Shown here piece after piece: positions 8,643-15,832 of a stretch of 64,000 nt of DNA. Origin of the DNA: a virus. A program made the translations under genes and the position numbers. The stretch lies in the IMG/VR virus record IMGVR_UViG_3300025086_000013, positions 1 through 64,000 of that record. One strand, 5' to 3'. The notes beneath the pieces were generated by a model that searched no databases, had not been told where the DNA came from, and saw nothing but the letters and a program-made list of their open reading frames with translations. Within the stretch, counting starts at the first letter, position 1. Each line of letters opens with the position of its first letter.

Positions 8643-8651
8643 GTATATTAT
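8643..8651 (+). promoter_or_regulatory. GTATATTAT motif, possible phage promoter
   Basis: A T-rich stretch (TGTTTC) followed by GTATATTAT lies 6 bp before the small gene at 8658. The same 9-mer occurs before four leftward genes (near 13561, 17950, 19274, 54289). The short distance to the ATG would give a very short or absent leader. Confidence 0.4.
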
Positions 8652-8657
8652 TTATAT

Positions 8658-8741
8658 ATGGAAAAGAAACAAATAAATATTACAAATGCTTGTTATATAC
8701 TATTAATGATAGTAGCCTTTAGTTTAGGAATAATAATTTAA
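8658..8741 (+). CDS. Single-span membrane peptide, 27 aa
   Basis: ATG at 8658: a basic start (MEKKQINIT) followed by a hydrophobic helix CYILLMIVAFSLGIII that runs to the C-terminus. Its stop is directly followed by the end of the convergent gene (8742), so the two genes use all available DNA. It would sit in the inner membrane with the N-terminus in the cytoplasm. It is too short for family assignment, and its coding status rests on composition and tight packing. Confidence 0.45.
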   Translation: MEKKQINITNACYILLMIVAFSLGIII

Positions 8742-8861
8742 TTATCTACCTTGACCTCTATAAGGTTTTTTATAAGAATTTTGAGATTTACTAGCATTTT
8801 TGCTATGAACTCCTTTTCTTTTTTTACCACCTACACTTCTAAAAGTAAATGTGTTTTTCAT
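8742..8861 (-). CDS. Very basic small protein, 39 aa
   Basis: It reads MKNTFTFRSVGGKKRKGVHS at the start and ends in YRGQGR, with about a third Lys or Arg and almost no acidic residues. The ATG overlaps the stop of the upstream 250-aa gene (TAATG), which fixes the start. Such basic peptides in phage structural blocks often bind DNA or RNA in the particle; that is inference. It is the last gene of the leftward block. Confidence 0.7.
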   Translation of the reverse strand: MKNTFTFRSVGGKKRKGVHSKNASKSQNSYKKPYRGQGR

Positions 8862-9613
8862 TAATTAATCTTTCTATATTCTTTATTAATTCTTTTTTGT
8901 ATTCTTTTTGTTTTTCCAGATTTACCCTTTCCTTTTTTAGCATCTTTTTCTTTACTAGCTCTTCTTTTATTAGATAATTTAGTGAGTTTTTTATTCCAGT
9001 TATGGCTTGGTGTATTAACTTCCCTCTTTATATCTGACATGTTATCTCCCTTTCTTTCCCCTTCTGTTTTTTTCTCCCCTGGAGTTTGCTCTCTTCCTGG
9101 TTCACCACCACTTTGATATTTTTTTGCACCACCATCGTTATACATTCCAGGTACTTTCATTCCTTTATGATTAACTGTTTGTGGACCACCAAATTGATAT
9201 TTATTAGATTTATTTGTATTTGGATTAGATCTATTCTTAGTACCAGGATTGTCACCAAAATTTGTTTTATAATCTGATTTATTTGAATCAATCTTATCAG
9301 GAAATACAGCATTAGTTAAACCAGTCAGATCAGAAATTTCTTTTGCAGCAAGTGCAGGAAGAATCCACTTACCCATTCTTTTAATACCGCCCCAAGCTGA
9401 ACTACCTAATTTACTAGCAGCGTCTCTGTTTGTAATTTCATTCTTTTTATTTTTAGAACCTGTTGGTCTACCTCTTTTTTTACCACTAGTAGGATTTTGA
9501 TTACCTGATTTACCAGCATTAGGTTTGCCACCACCTTTACCACCTTTGCCACCTTTACCACCTTTTTTACCTTTGGGGCCACCAGCTTTCATTTTGTATA
9601 GTTCTTTTGCCAT
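8861..9613 (-). CDS. Gly/Lys-rich basic protein with AT-hook-like motif
   Basis: 250 residues of low complexity. The N-terminus holds a GGKGGKGGKGGG tract (near residues 17-28), then KKRGRPTGSKNKK near 44-56, whose R-G-R-P core is an AT-hook for binding the DNA minor groove. A short hydrophobic patch near 82-95 (WILPALAAKEI) follows, then KYQFGG, KGMKVPGM and KKYQSGG modules near 140-170. The Lys/Arg-rich end (NWNKKLTKL... to NKEYRKIN) is clearly related to the end of the protein at 12232-13047, so the two are paralogues. It is probably a DNA-binding virion component; the Q-x-G-G modules link it to the large virion proteins. Confidence 0.75.
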   Translation of the reverse strand: MAKELYKMKAGGPKGKKGGKGGKGGKGGGKPNAGKSGNQNPTSGKKRGRPTGSKNKKNEITNRDAASKLGSSAWGGIKRMGKWILPALAAKEISDLTGLTNAVFPDKIDSNKSDYKTNFGDNPGTKNRSNPNTNKSNKYQFGGPQTVNHKGMKVPGMYNDGGAKKYQSGGEPGREQTPGEKKTEGERKGDNMSDIKREVNTPSHNWNKKLTKLSNKRRASKEKDAKKGKGKSGKTKRIQKRINKEYRKIN

Positions 9614-9615
9614 GA

Positions 9616-10011
9616 TTATTTCTTTTTAAATTTTTCTACGGATCTACCACCAAAGTAGGCTCCTATTACTGTTATTAATACTAATTGTAAAAGATCTGTC
9701 CATTTCTCTTCTACTTCAAATTTAATTGTACCAGCATCAATAAATATTAATAACATAGTACATACTATTAAAAAAATAAGAACCATAGGTCTTACATTTT
9801 TACTTAACCAACTATCAGAATTCATGTCTGCCGTCCAACGGTCAGTTATGTTTTTTTCCATTTGAGCCTCATGACTCAATATAAGTTCTTTTAGCTTTCT
9901 TTTAGCTTCTAGTTTTTCATCTTTTGTTGTTACTAGGTTGTCTATGACCCCACCTACTGATTCTACCAAGTTGCTTCCTGCACTTGAAAAAATCTTTCCT
10001 AGTATTCCCAT
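9616..10011 (-). CDS. Holin, 3TM family
   Basis: 131 residues. A helical N-terminal part (GILGKIFSSAGSNLVESVGG, then a charged segment with KRKLKELILSHEAQ) leads to WLSKNVRPMVLIFLIVCTML and a second hydrophobic helix LVLITVIGAYFGG. The W-x-x-x-x-R-P signature just before the first membrane helix is that of the Holin_3TMs family. It would form inner-membrane lesions that time lysis. Nearby spanin-like and lipoprotein genes fit a dispersed lysis set; the wall-cutting enzymes appear to be domains of the large virion protein at 54324-61307. Confidence 0.85.
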   Translation of the reverse strand: MGILGKIFSSAGSNLVESVGGVIDNLVTTKDEKLEAKRKLKELILSHEAQMEKNITDRWTADMNSDSWLSKNVRPMVLIFLIVCTMLLIFIDAGTIKFEVEEKWTDLLQLVLITVIGAYFGGRSVEKFKKK

Positions 10012-10028
10012 ACTTTTTGTTTTTTAGT

Positions 10029-10463
10029 TTATAAAATCCCGTTGGGCCCACATGCCCCTCCTCTTTTTAATTCACCTCTTGATAAATCAGTTGTTCCATC
10101 TTCATATTCAACCGTGTGTTTTCCCGGTATATCTTGTTTAGCATTAGGTGAATCATAATTAGGAAACTCACCTGAATTTATTCTATTTAACATTTCCTCT
10201 CTAAGAGCAGGATTAGTAATTTGATTTGCTCTATTAGTATTTACATTAGTTAAACTATCTGTAGCTTCATTATATTTTTTAGTTAAATCAATATATCTTG
10301 TCATTCTTTCTTTAGATGAAGTAGGATTATGAATAACAGGAAATCTTTGATCTATGCTACCTTTAGATTGTATTTGTGCATTTTCAATTTCTTCTTTAAG
10401 TTTGGCATCATTATTACCACCTTCTTGAAATCTTTTTTTCATTTGTTTATAAAAACCGTCCAT
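10029..10463 (-). CDS. Virion-type accessory protein with GPNGIL end
   Basis: 144 residues, mostly polar and helical, with FQEGGNND near the N-terminus. It ends in KRGGACGPNGIL, nearly the same ending as the proteins at 11386-12213 (GGAVGPHGIL) and 12232-13047 (GGAKGPHGIL). It has no signal peptide or membrane segment. Shared ends and the Q-x-G-G motif place it in the same family of modular particle proteins; its exact function is unknown. Confidence 0.65.
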   Translation of the reverse strand: MDGFYKQMKKRFQEGGNNDAKLKEEIENAQIQSKGSIDQRFPVIHNPTSSKERMTRYIDLTKKYNEATDSLTNVNTNRANQITNPALREEMLNRINSGEFPNYDSPNAKQDIPGKHTVEYEDGTTDLSRGELKRGGACGPNGIL

Positions 10464-10464
10464 A

Positions 10465-11211
10465 TTAATTTACTTTATATTTAACTTTACCATGTTCTAT
10501 GTAAACACCTTTAGGTCTACGTATAACTTGTCCGTTAAGATTATATAATGTATTATCTTGAAGAGATTTTTCTATTATTTCTTCTATACCACTATTACAT
10601 GGCATACCTGTATCACAATCTATATATTCAGTAAAAATAATTTCTTCATATTCTATTTCTATAATAGTGTCAGTAACAACTAAAGTGTCTGTAATAAAAA
10701 CATCTACATATTCTGTTATGTATTCAATTACATCAATAAATAATGTATCAGTTTCAATAACTTCTACGTACTCTATAACCGGTACAAATACAGTGTCAGC
10801 ATCTGAATATACTGTTACAGTATCTATTAAATAAACATACTCTGTAATAAAATTATCTACAAAAACAGTATCAAGAATAAAATTATCTACAAATATTGTG
10901 TCTGTAACAAATACATCTATATATTCTATTACATCAACATAAACTGTATCACATAATACCTCTATTGCACATTCTGCAACTGTAGTTGCAACAACATCAT
11001 CTCCTTCATCAGAAGCGTCTACACAGTCTACATAATCATCATTAATCCATGATGCTTGAACACAACCATCTGGAGAATATACAGTCCAATTTTCTGGATC
11101 ATCTCCACAATAAAAACCACCTGCTATAGCACAATCTAAACAATTGTTGCTTTCCTGTGAATAGAGTCCTAGACTCATTATCACAAATAAAAACGTAAAT
11201 AACTTTTTCAT
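10465..11211 (-). CDS. Secreted protein with T9SS type A-like C-terminal domain
   Basis: 248 residues. A clear signal peptide (MKKLFTFLFVIMSLGLYSQE) is followed by a Cys-containing region (about residues 20-90) and a very acidic repeat region in which D-T-[ILV]-[FVY]-V units recur (about 88-200). The C-terminus, with LYNLNGQVI, PKGVYIEHGK and VKYKVN, matches the type A sorting domain that directs Bacteroidetes proteins through the type IX secretion system. The protein is therefore predicted to cross both membranes and reach the cell surface. T9SS cargo in a phage is unusual. The function of the repeats is unknown, possibly adhesion or surface masking. Confidence 0.8.
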   Translation of the reverse strand: MKKLFTFLFVIMSLGLYSQESNNCLDCAIAGGFYCGDDPENWTVYSPDGCVQASWINDDYVDCVDASDEGDDVVATTVAECAIEVLCDTVYVDVIEYIDVFVTDTIFVDNFILDTVFVDNFITEYVYLIDTVTVYSDADTVFVPVIEYVEVIETDTLFIDVIEYITEYVDVFITDTLVVTDTIIEIEYEEIIFTEYIDCDTGMPCNSGIEEIIEKSLQDNTLYNLNGQVIRRPKGVYIEHGKVKYKVN

Positions 11212-11213
11212 AT

Positions 11214-11384
11214 CTATTCTATTATTATTACTTTAATTGTATCAGCTTTAATTGTATCTTCATTACAGCAAGATTCTTCAATAATAGGTTTGGCAACATA
11301 ATCAGGATTATATTTATCTCCAGGATTAAATATTCCGCATCCTACAACAATCAATACCCATAAAACTGCTAATTCTCTCATCAT
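11214..11384 (-). CDS. Small lipoprotein, 56 aa (possible outer-membrane spanin)
   Basis: The start is placed at tandem ATGs just after the upstream stop (TAATATGATG); the longer frame from 11420 runs into the previous gene. MMRELAVLWVLIVVGCGIF is a lipoprotein signal with a lipobox ending V-G-C, so the mature protein would begin at Cys and be about 40 residues, with ESCCNED near its middle. Small lipoproteins near holin genes are often outer-membrane spanin subunits, but the mature part lacks the Pro-rich stretch of classical Rz1, so this remains a suggestion. Confidence 0.6.
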   Translation of the reverse strand: MMRELAVLWVLIVVGCGIFNPGDKYNPDYVAKPIIEESCCNEDTIKADTIKVIIIE

Positions 11385-11385
11385 A

Positions 11386-12213
11386 TTATAAAATTCCATG
11401 TGGTCCCACTGCACCACCACTTTTGTATTTTTTAGAACCTCCGTACTTTTTAATTGTACCTTTTTCTTTTTTCTTTAAAAAAATATCTGCTTGAGTTATT
11501 TGACCGTCTTTATTCATATCAGGAAAACCTCCTCCTTTTTTATACATTTTTTTAGAACCTCCATATTTTTTTGTATGAAAATCAGCCATTTTATCCATTT
11601 GTGGATCAGATGACATTCCATCACTTGGGCCAGCAACCGCATTTTTAATACCTGCTCCTATATTTCTAACGCCTTTGGCACTTTCATCTGCCCAAACACC
11701 TGCTGCTCTAGCTGGAAAACTTCCTTTCATAGCAGATCCAACACCTTCATTTCTAAGTCTACTCATAAAACCTCCTCCTGGTCCTTCAAAACCACTTTGA
11801 GCTTTACGCATTCCTGGAACTTTCATACCTTTTTCAGTATAAATAGGTCCTCCATCTTGTTTTTTATTACCATCTTTCCAATCAGATACTGAATACTTCT
11901 TTTGTCTAATTGGATCTGTTTCTTGTCTATGGTACTTTTTCTGTGGTTCTCTTTTAGAATTAGGATTTAAACCATACTGGTCATTTCTCATTTTAATAGC
12001 ACCCCTAGTTTGATTTCTAACCTGACTACCAGTTCTAGATGTTCCATCAAACCTCATATTTTTAACTCTTGATTCTAATCGCTTTTCCTCAAATGACTTA
12101 TGTTTTTTCTTATTTTTTGGTTTAGATTTACCAAAAATTCTTTTCAAAAGAGATCCACCCTTAGATCCACCTCTTTGATACTTAATTCCAGCTTTTTTCA
12201 TATTTGCAGGCAT
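11386..12213 (-). CDS. Modular basic protein with Q-x-G-G and GPHGIL modules
   Basis: 275 residues. The N-terminus has IKYQRGGSKGGS and a strongly basic segment (KSKPKNKKKHKSFEEKRLES, about residues 28-50). Then come KKQDGGPIYTEKGMKVPGM, AQSGFEGPGGGF, repeated KKYGGSKK and MYKKGGGFPD. A short EF-hand-like loop, DMNKDGQITQAD (near residue 232), is visible. It ends in GGAVGPHGIL. It is related in layout to the protein at 12232-13047. It is probably a virion or DNA-packing accessory protein; no enzyme motif is seen. Confidence 0.7.
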   Translation of the reverse strand: MPANMKKAGIKYQRGGSKGGSLLKRIFGKSKPKNKKKHKSFEEKRLESRVKNMRFDGTSRTGSQVRNQTRGAIKMRNDQYGLNPNSKREPQKKYHRQETDPIRQKKYSVSDWKDGNKKQDGGPIYTEKGMKVPGMRKAQSGFEGPGGGFMSRLRNEGVGSAMKGSFPARAAGVWADESAKGVRNIGAGIKNAVAGPSDGMSSDPQMDKMADFHTKKYGGSKKMYKKGGGFPDMNKDGQITQADIFLKKKEKGTIKKYGGSKKYKSGGAVGPHGIL

Positions 12214-12231
12214 AACTTTACTTTTTTAAAT

Positions 12232-13047
12232 TTATAATATTCCGTGTGGTCCTTTTGCTCCACCATGTTTAAAATTAAACATGCTTTTAAGACCCCTTGC
12301 AGCTCCACGAGCAGCATTCCCAATTTGATTACCCGCCCACATTCCTGTGTTCTTAGCATAATCTCCTGGTCCATCAAAAGATGCAGGATCAACATATTTT
12401 TTACCATATTCAAAACCCTTTTGAGCTCTTGGTGTAGTTTCAGCCACTTGATCTTTAGGATTTATTTTGTAATACTCCTTATTAATTCTTTTCTGAACTC
12501 TAGACGTATCTTTACCCTTTTCTTTTCTTTTTGTTCTTTTTTTGGTTAACCTATTAAGTTTCTCATTCCAATTAGGTTTATCTTTTTCTATAGCATCCGT
12601 TGTTCTATCAAACGTAAATTTGTTGATATCATCATTTGTTTGATTTTGACCACCATCTTGCATCATACCAGGAACTCTCGTTCCTTTTGCATTATAGACA
12701 GGACCACCAGCTTGCATATGTTTACCTTTTTTATCCTTGAGGTTTCCTTTTATTTCCCAGTTAATATTACTTTCAGGTTTCTTTTTATCCCAAACATTTT
12801 TATATGGATTAGATTTTCTTTTCCACATTTCATTCATATTACTTATATCACTTTTATAATTAGGATTATATTGTTTACCACCTTCTCTTACTTGTCTATT
12901 TACTCTTTTTTCCATGTACTTATCAAGAAGATCTTTATCTTTCTTAGTAAGTCCTCCCGGCTTTCCTTTAGCTTTAGAAAGCTTAAAACCTCTTTTTCCT
13001 TTTGCTCCTCCTTTTTGATACTTATTATTTACGTTTCTTACAGTCAT
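12232..13047 (-). CDS. Modular basic protein, paralogue of the 8861 and 11386 genes
   Basis: 271 residues. It opens with NNKYQKGGAKGKRGF, continues with a basic helix-rich region, then HMQAGGPVYNAKGTRVPGMM and QDGGQNQ near residue 110-135. A Lys/Arg-rich stretch (NWNEKLNRLTKKR to INKEYYKIN, about 160-195) is closely similar to the end of the 8861-9613 protein. AQKGFEYGKKY and GGAKGPHGIL follow at the end. So this protein joins the 8861-type basic domain to the 11386-type tail, a sign of module shuffling. A structural or DNA-binding role is inferred. Confidence 0.7.
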   Translation of the reverse strand: MTVRNVNNKYQKGGAKGKRGFKLSKAKGKPGGLTKKDKDLLDKYMEKRVNRQVREGGKQYNPNYKSDISNMNEMWKRKSNPYKNVWDKKKPESNINWEIKGNLKDKKGKHMQAGGPVYNAKGTRVPGMMQDGGQNQTNDDINKFTFDRTTDAIEKDKPNWNEKLNRLTKKRTKRKEKGKDTSRVQKRINKEYYKINPKDQVAETTPRAQKGFEYGKKYVDPASFDGPGDYAKNTGMWAGNQIGNAARGAARGLKSMFNFKHGGAKGPHGIL

Positions 13048-13059
13048 AACTTTTAACTT

Positions 13060-13389
13060 TTAATCTCCAAATGGTACATCTTCATTTAAATCTGAAGGTT
13101 CATCTTTACAAACATGATCATGACTTCCGTCACAACTATTATCTTCATTAGATGTAGTACCACAGACACAGTCTTTAGGAAGGTACTTATCATATATACC
13201 TTCCTTAACTGTTTTTACAAACAAAGCAAATTGATCTTTGGTGAACTCAGTGTAACCTTCGTCATCACCTCCAACAATAACTTTGTCTGAGTCTTTGGAA
13301 ATGTCAATTGCAGGACAGCTTTTACAGCTTGCACAAAAAGTCATCTGAGCTCTTTGATCAGTGACCATAACATTTTTAAGTCCTTTCAT
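13060..13389 (-). CDS. Cysteine-rich protein, 109 aa
   Basis: The N-terminal half has FCASCKSCPAID (C-x2-C-x2-C) and the C-terminal half CVCG, a further Cys-x-x-x-x-x-x-x-C region and an acidic tail DEPSDLNEDVPFGD. The middle (VIVGGDDEGYTEFTKDQF) looks like a small strand-turn-helix unit, loosely reminiscent of DUF397, but that match is too weak to use. The cysteines could bind zinc or form disulfides. The start overlaps the preceding stop (TAATG). Confidence 0.6.
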   Translation of the reverse strand: MKGLKNVMVTDQRAQMTFCASCKSCPAIDISKDSDKVIVGGDDEGYTEFTKDQFALFVKTVKEGIYDKYLPKDCVCGTTSNEDNSCDGSHDHVCKDEPSDLNEDVPFGD

Positions 13390-13538
13390 TATATTTCAAA
13401 TCCAAAGTTTAATACTATAAACCTAAAGCTTTTCTTCGGGTTCCAATTTAATTCAAATAGGGTTATTACCCCAAATCTTAATGTGAAGTCTACAATATTC
13501 TTTTTGTTACCTTCACGCCAACTGTTTATCCAGTTCAT
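13389..13538 (-). CDS. Small beta-rich protein, 49 aa
   Basis: ATG at 13538, stop overlapping the next ATG at 13389. It reads MNWINSWREGNKKNIVDFTL and ends FIVLNFGFEI. Alternating hydrophobic residues suggest two or three strands, and the Phe-rich end resembles the last strand of a barrel protein, so it might be a remnant or partner of the outer-membrane protein just upstream. A GTATATTAT motif precedes it. Confidence 0.55.
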   Translation of the reverse strand: MNWINSWREGNKKNIVDFTLRFGVITLFELNWNPKKSFRFIVLNFGFEI

Positions 13539-13560
13539 ATATTACGGTTTTGGTTATACT

Positions 13561-13576
13561 ATAATATACAAAAAAA
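13561..13576 (-). promoter_or_regulatory. GTATATTAT motif preceded by T-run, possible phage promoter
   Basis: On the minus strand a run of seven T is followed by GTATATTAT (core 13569 to 13561), 22 bp before the ATG at 13538, in one of the few gaps in this block. It is shared with gaps near 17950, 19274 and 54289. Confidence 0.5.
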
Positions 13577-14674
13577 TTATCTAAATTGATAATTTAGACC
13601 AATATTAAATGTGTTTAGATTTCTGTCCCAATATTTCAACCATTCACTTTCAAGAAATATACCAAATGATTTATTTAATCTAACTCCAGCTATAACACCT
13701 ATGTTATAATCAAACCATTGTCCATCATTAAAAGATTCATAGCTAAAATTATCATCCCCTTGGACGTGCCAATGATATGGCAATAAAGAAGCCCAGCTAT
13801 GTAGCCAGTATTTAGGAGAATAATGATAGAAGTCTAGGCCTGCTATTACTGAAACAGTTCCCATATCTCCTATTTTATTAAACTCACGTTTATTAAAATC
13901 TCTAACTATATTTTCATAAACATGTGTTCTAAAGTCTAAATCAGAGTCTGCAACTCTGTTACCGTCTGGCCCAGTCCAGAAAAAATTCATTTGATCAACT
14001 TGAAAATCACCATCTAGATCCATAGAGTAGGCGTGGTCTGCATAACCATAGTCATAAGCTAGGTCCCACCAAAAATTATTTTCTAAATATTCCTCTATTG
14101 GATTAAATCCATATGGTCTATGTGTACGGTATGCTGTTCCTAAAGAAAGGTTCAGTCTAGCACCAACCTTAAGTCTACCTCTTAGTTCTGCTTGTGTATA
14201 TTTAAGATCTATTAAACCGTTTTGTTGATGTTCAACTCTAGCAAGCCAATTGTCACCTAAGTATCTAACAAAGTATCGTTGATTATTGTAGTTTCTTAAC
14301 TGTTGTTGACCTTCATCGTATTGTAATAAAAACTCAAAACCGTTAACTGCACCTATATTAGAAGATAGAGATACATTGTTTTCAGATCCATCGTAGAATT
14401 GTGTTACTTTTTTCTCATAAGAAAATCTGGCAATTTTTCGTATGCCAAATGTAAATCTATAATCAGGGGTAGCTTCAGGAGTAATGTTTAATACCTCACC
14501 ATCTTGTCGTACAAAGTATCTAGATTCTGGAACAAGAGATGTTCCACCTGAAAAACTAGTATAGATAGTAGAGTATTTAAATACCTTATCAAAAGTTTGT
14601 TCAATTACTGATTGCGCTTGTATTGCACAGGAGTACAATACAAACACAATTAACATTTGTAAAAACTTATTCAT
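13577..14674 (-). CDS. Outer-membrane beta-barrel protein
   Basis: 365 residues with a signal peptide (MNKFLQMLIVFVLYSCAIQA, cleavage probably after QA). The mature part is a series of amphipathic strands with many Tyr, Phe and Trp, for example NQRYFVRYLGDNWLARVEHQ and ARLNLSLGTAYRTH. It ends in FNIGLNYQFR, close to the terminal aromatic strand of Gram-negative barrels. D-D-G-D-like loops (YSMDLDGDFQVDQ) may bind calcium. It should insert in the host outer membrane; possible jobs are blocking superinfection, a pore or a receptor mimic. A phage-borne barrel next to a T9SS-type secreted protein and a thioredoxin-fold protein suggests envelope remodelling. Confidence 0.75.
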   Translation of the reverse strand: MNKFLQMLIVFVLYSCAIQAQSVIEQTFDKVFKYSTIYTSFSGGTSLVPESRYFVRQDGEVLNITPEATPDYRFTFGIRKIARFSYEKKVTQFYDGSENNVSLSSNIGAVNGFEFLLQYDEGQQQLRNYNNQRYFVRYLGDNWLARVEHQQNGLIDLKYTQAELRGRLKVGARLNLSLGTAYRTHRPYGFNPIEEYLENNFWWDLAYDYGYADHAYSMDLDGDFQVDQMNFFWTGPDGNRVADSDLDFRTHVYENIVRDFNKREFNKIGDMGTVSVIAGLDFYHYSPKYWLHSWASLLPYHWHVQGDDNFSYESFNDGQWFDYNIGVIAGVRLNKSFGIFLESEWLKYWDRNLNTFNIGLNYQFR

Positions 14675-14691
14675 CGTAATAAGTATTTTTA

Positions 14692-15063
14692 TTAATACTT
14701 ATCTAATGTCCATGTTCCGTATTCTACTTTTACAGTTCCACTGCTAGCAGTACCTTTTACAGCTCTAGAATCATGAACACAGAAAAAACTCATTTCTCCT
14801 GGTCCAACTTTTAAAGTATTATTACTATCAAACGTTATATCTAACCAAGATGACGCATCTGTATTTTTTATATACATATACATCCCATCACCAGCTCCTG
14901 AACCAGAAGGTGCAGTTGCTATTGTAGTAATAGTTGAAATAGATAATGTACCAGTTTGAATAGCAGGATTCTTTATATGTGCTATTTTAGATGAAGTAAA
15001 ATTTACTCTATCTTTTGCTACACCAGAAGTTGCTAATTGCATTACGGTTGTTAAAGTTGCCAT
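14692..15063 (-). CDS. Small beta-rich particle protein (MATLT family, member 1)
   Basis: 123 residues beginning MATLTTVMQLATSGVAKDRV. It has no signal peptide and is rich in Thr, Ser, Ala and Val. Shared features with three nearby proteins (15833, 16233, 16629) are the start, the central [IV]-Y-[IL]-[KR]-N segment (here MYIKNTDAS), and a late G-[EP]-x-x-x-[FI]-x segment (PGEMSFFCVHD). It is likely a beta-sandwich decoration or tail component; copies could form a hetero-oligomer. The function is inferred only from family layout and position near the LamG-like fibre gene. Confidence 0.65.
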   Translation of the reverse strand: MATLTTVMQLATSGVAKDRVNFTSSKIAHIKNPAIQTGTLSISTITTIATAPSGSGAGDGMYMYIKNTDASSWLDITFDSNNTLKVGPGEMSFFCVHDSRAVKGTASSGTVKVEYGTWTLDKY

Positions 15064-15083
15064 ATCTTAAATTTATTTATTAA

Positions 15084-15182
15084 TTAACACTTGTCTTTCT
15101 TACAGCATGATTCCTCACACCACTTTAAACATATATAGTTGAAAGTAACTATACATAATAATTTACATAAAATTTTTTTCAT
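15084..15182 (-). CDS. Cys-rich secreted or membrane peptide, 32 aa
   Basis: ATG at 15182, stop at 15084-15086. MKKILCKLLCIVTFNYICLK is a short basic-hydrophobic signal-like segment, followed by WCEESCCKKDKC. The E-E-S-C-C phrase also occurs in the lipoprotein at 11214, which hints at a common origin. It lies in the 121-bp gap between two genes, one base from the upstream stop. It may be a tiny envelope peptide; the function is unknown. Confidence 0.5.
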   Translation of the reverse strand: MKKILCKLLCIVTFNYICLKWCEESCCKKDKC

Positions 15183-15183
15183 A

Positions 15184-15549
15184 TTAAAATTTATCTAACA
15201 TTAATTCGTTTATCTCTTTTTGTACTTTTTTAGGAGTTGACTCTGGACAAAGACTAAAAGATATGTCACCTTCAAATCTTTCTATTTCTTCTCCATCATT
15301 AAATACTATAATAGTAGGTAATACAGTTATCTTATTTTTTTTAGCCGCATTAGTATTAAGATCTATTCTATATACCTCTGCTTCTTCTAAATTTTCTAAC
15401 CAAGTACACTCATTTTTAGAATTCCAATCAGCCCAAAACTCTACAACAGTTACACCAACTTGACTATTGTTAAATGTTTTGTCTGTTAAAACTGTTTGAG
15501 CATCTATAGTTGCACCTATCATTAAAAATATTGTTATTAAATATTTCAT
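15184..15549 (-). CDS. Periplasmic thioredoxin-fold protein lacking CxxC
   Basis: 121 residues with a signal peptide (MKYLITIFLMIGATIDAQ). The rest follows the thioredoxin fold: VTVVEFWADW before the active-site helix, VYRIDLNTN, and ITVLPTIIVFNDGEEI with the cis-proline after L. At the place of W-C-G-P-C the protein has W-N-S-K-N-E-C, so the first redox cysteine is missing and only a later one remains. It is unlikely to be a standard disulfide oxidoreductase. It may be a chaperone-like or single-Cys variant serving the Cys-rich secreted proteins nearby, which is inference. Confidence 0.75.
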   Translation of the reverse strand: MKYLITIFLMIGATIDAQTVLTDKTFNNSQVGVTVVEFWADWNSKNECTWLENLEEAEVYRIDLNTNAAKKNKITVLPTIIVFNDGEEIERFEGDISFSLCPESTPKKVQKEINELMLDKF

Positions 15550-15830
15550 TTAATGTCATCTATTTTATCCTCTATCCTTATAAGTCTATCTTCCAATTTC
15601 TTTACATTTTCTTCAGTATTCTTTATAGAGAGTCTAATATTTTCATCCTTCATCTGAAATTCCATTCTTGTTACTTCAGGATCAGGAGGTGCAGGTAATT
15701 CTTTAGCTTCTGCTATATCAGCTTGTAGCATAAACCACATGCTAATAACAGTGGTCATTGCAAAACCTATACCTACTAAAGTTTTTATACTTACTTTAAA
15801 GCCTGTATCTTCATTTAACTCTTTTGCCAT
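15546..15830 (-). CDS. Membrane-anchored coiled-coil protein (spanin-like)
   Basis: 94 residues from the ATG at 15830, chosen because it lies just after the upstream stop; the frame from 15929 would run inside the previous gene. One membrane helix (VGIGFAMTTVISMWFMLQ) follows a short N-terminus, then a linker with LPAPPDPEVTR and a heptad coiled coil (NVKKLEDRLIRIEDKIDDIK). This is the layout of an inner-membrane spanin subunit, though many phage membrane proteins share it. The start of the thioredoxin-fold gene overlaps its stop by 4 bp. Confidence 0.6.
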   Translation of the reverse strand: MAKELNEDTGFKVSIKTLVGIGFAMTTVISMWFMLQADIAEAKELPAPPDPEVTRMEFQMKDENIRLSIKNTEENVKKLEDRLIRIEDKIDDIK

Positions 15831-15832
15831 AA

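Noticed and set aside
12198-13056. Several ORFs opposite or out of frame with the 12232 gene
   Set aside because: Their low-complexity Phe/Ile/Ser-rich products are shadows of the basic, Lys-rich coding strand.
13060-13389. DUF397 assignment for the Cys-rich protein
   Set aside because: Only a short strand-helix resemblance to an actinobacterial family; too weak without a profile search.
14679-14702. 8-bp AT-only hairpin between two genes
   Set aside because: There is no GC in most of the stem and no T-run, so it is too weak to call a terminator.
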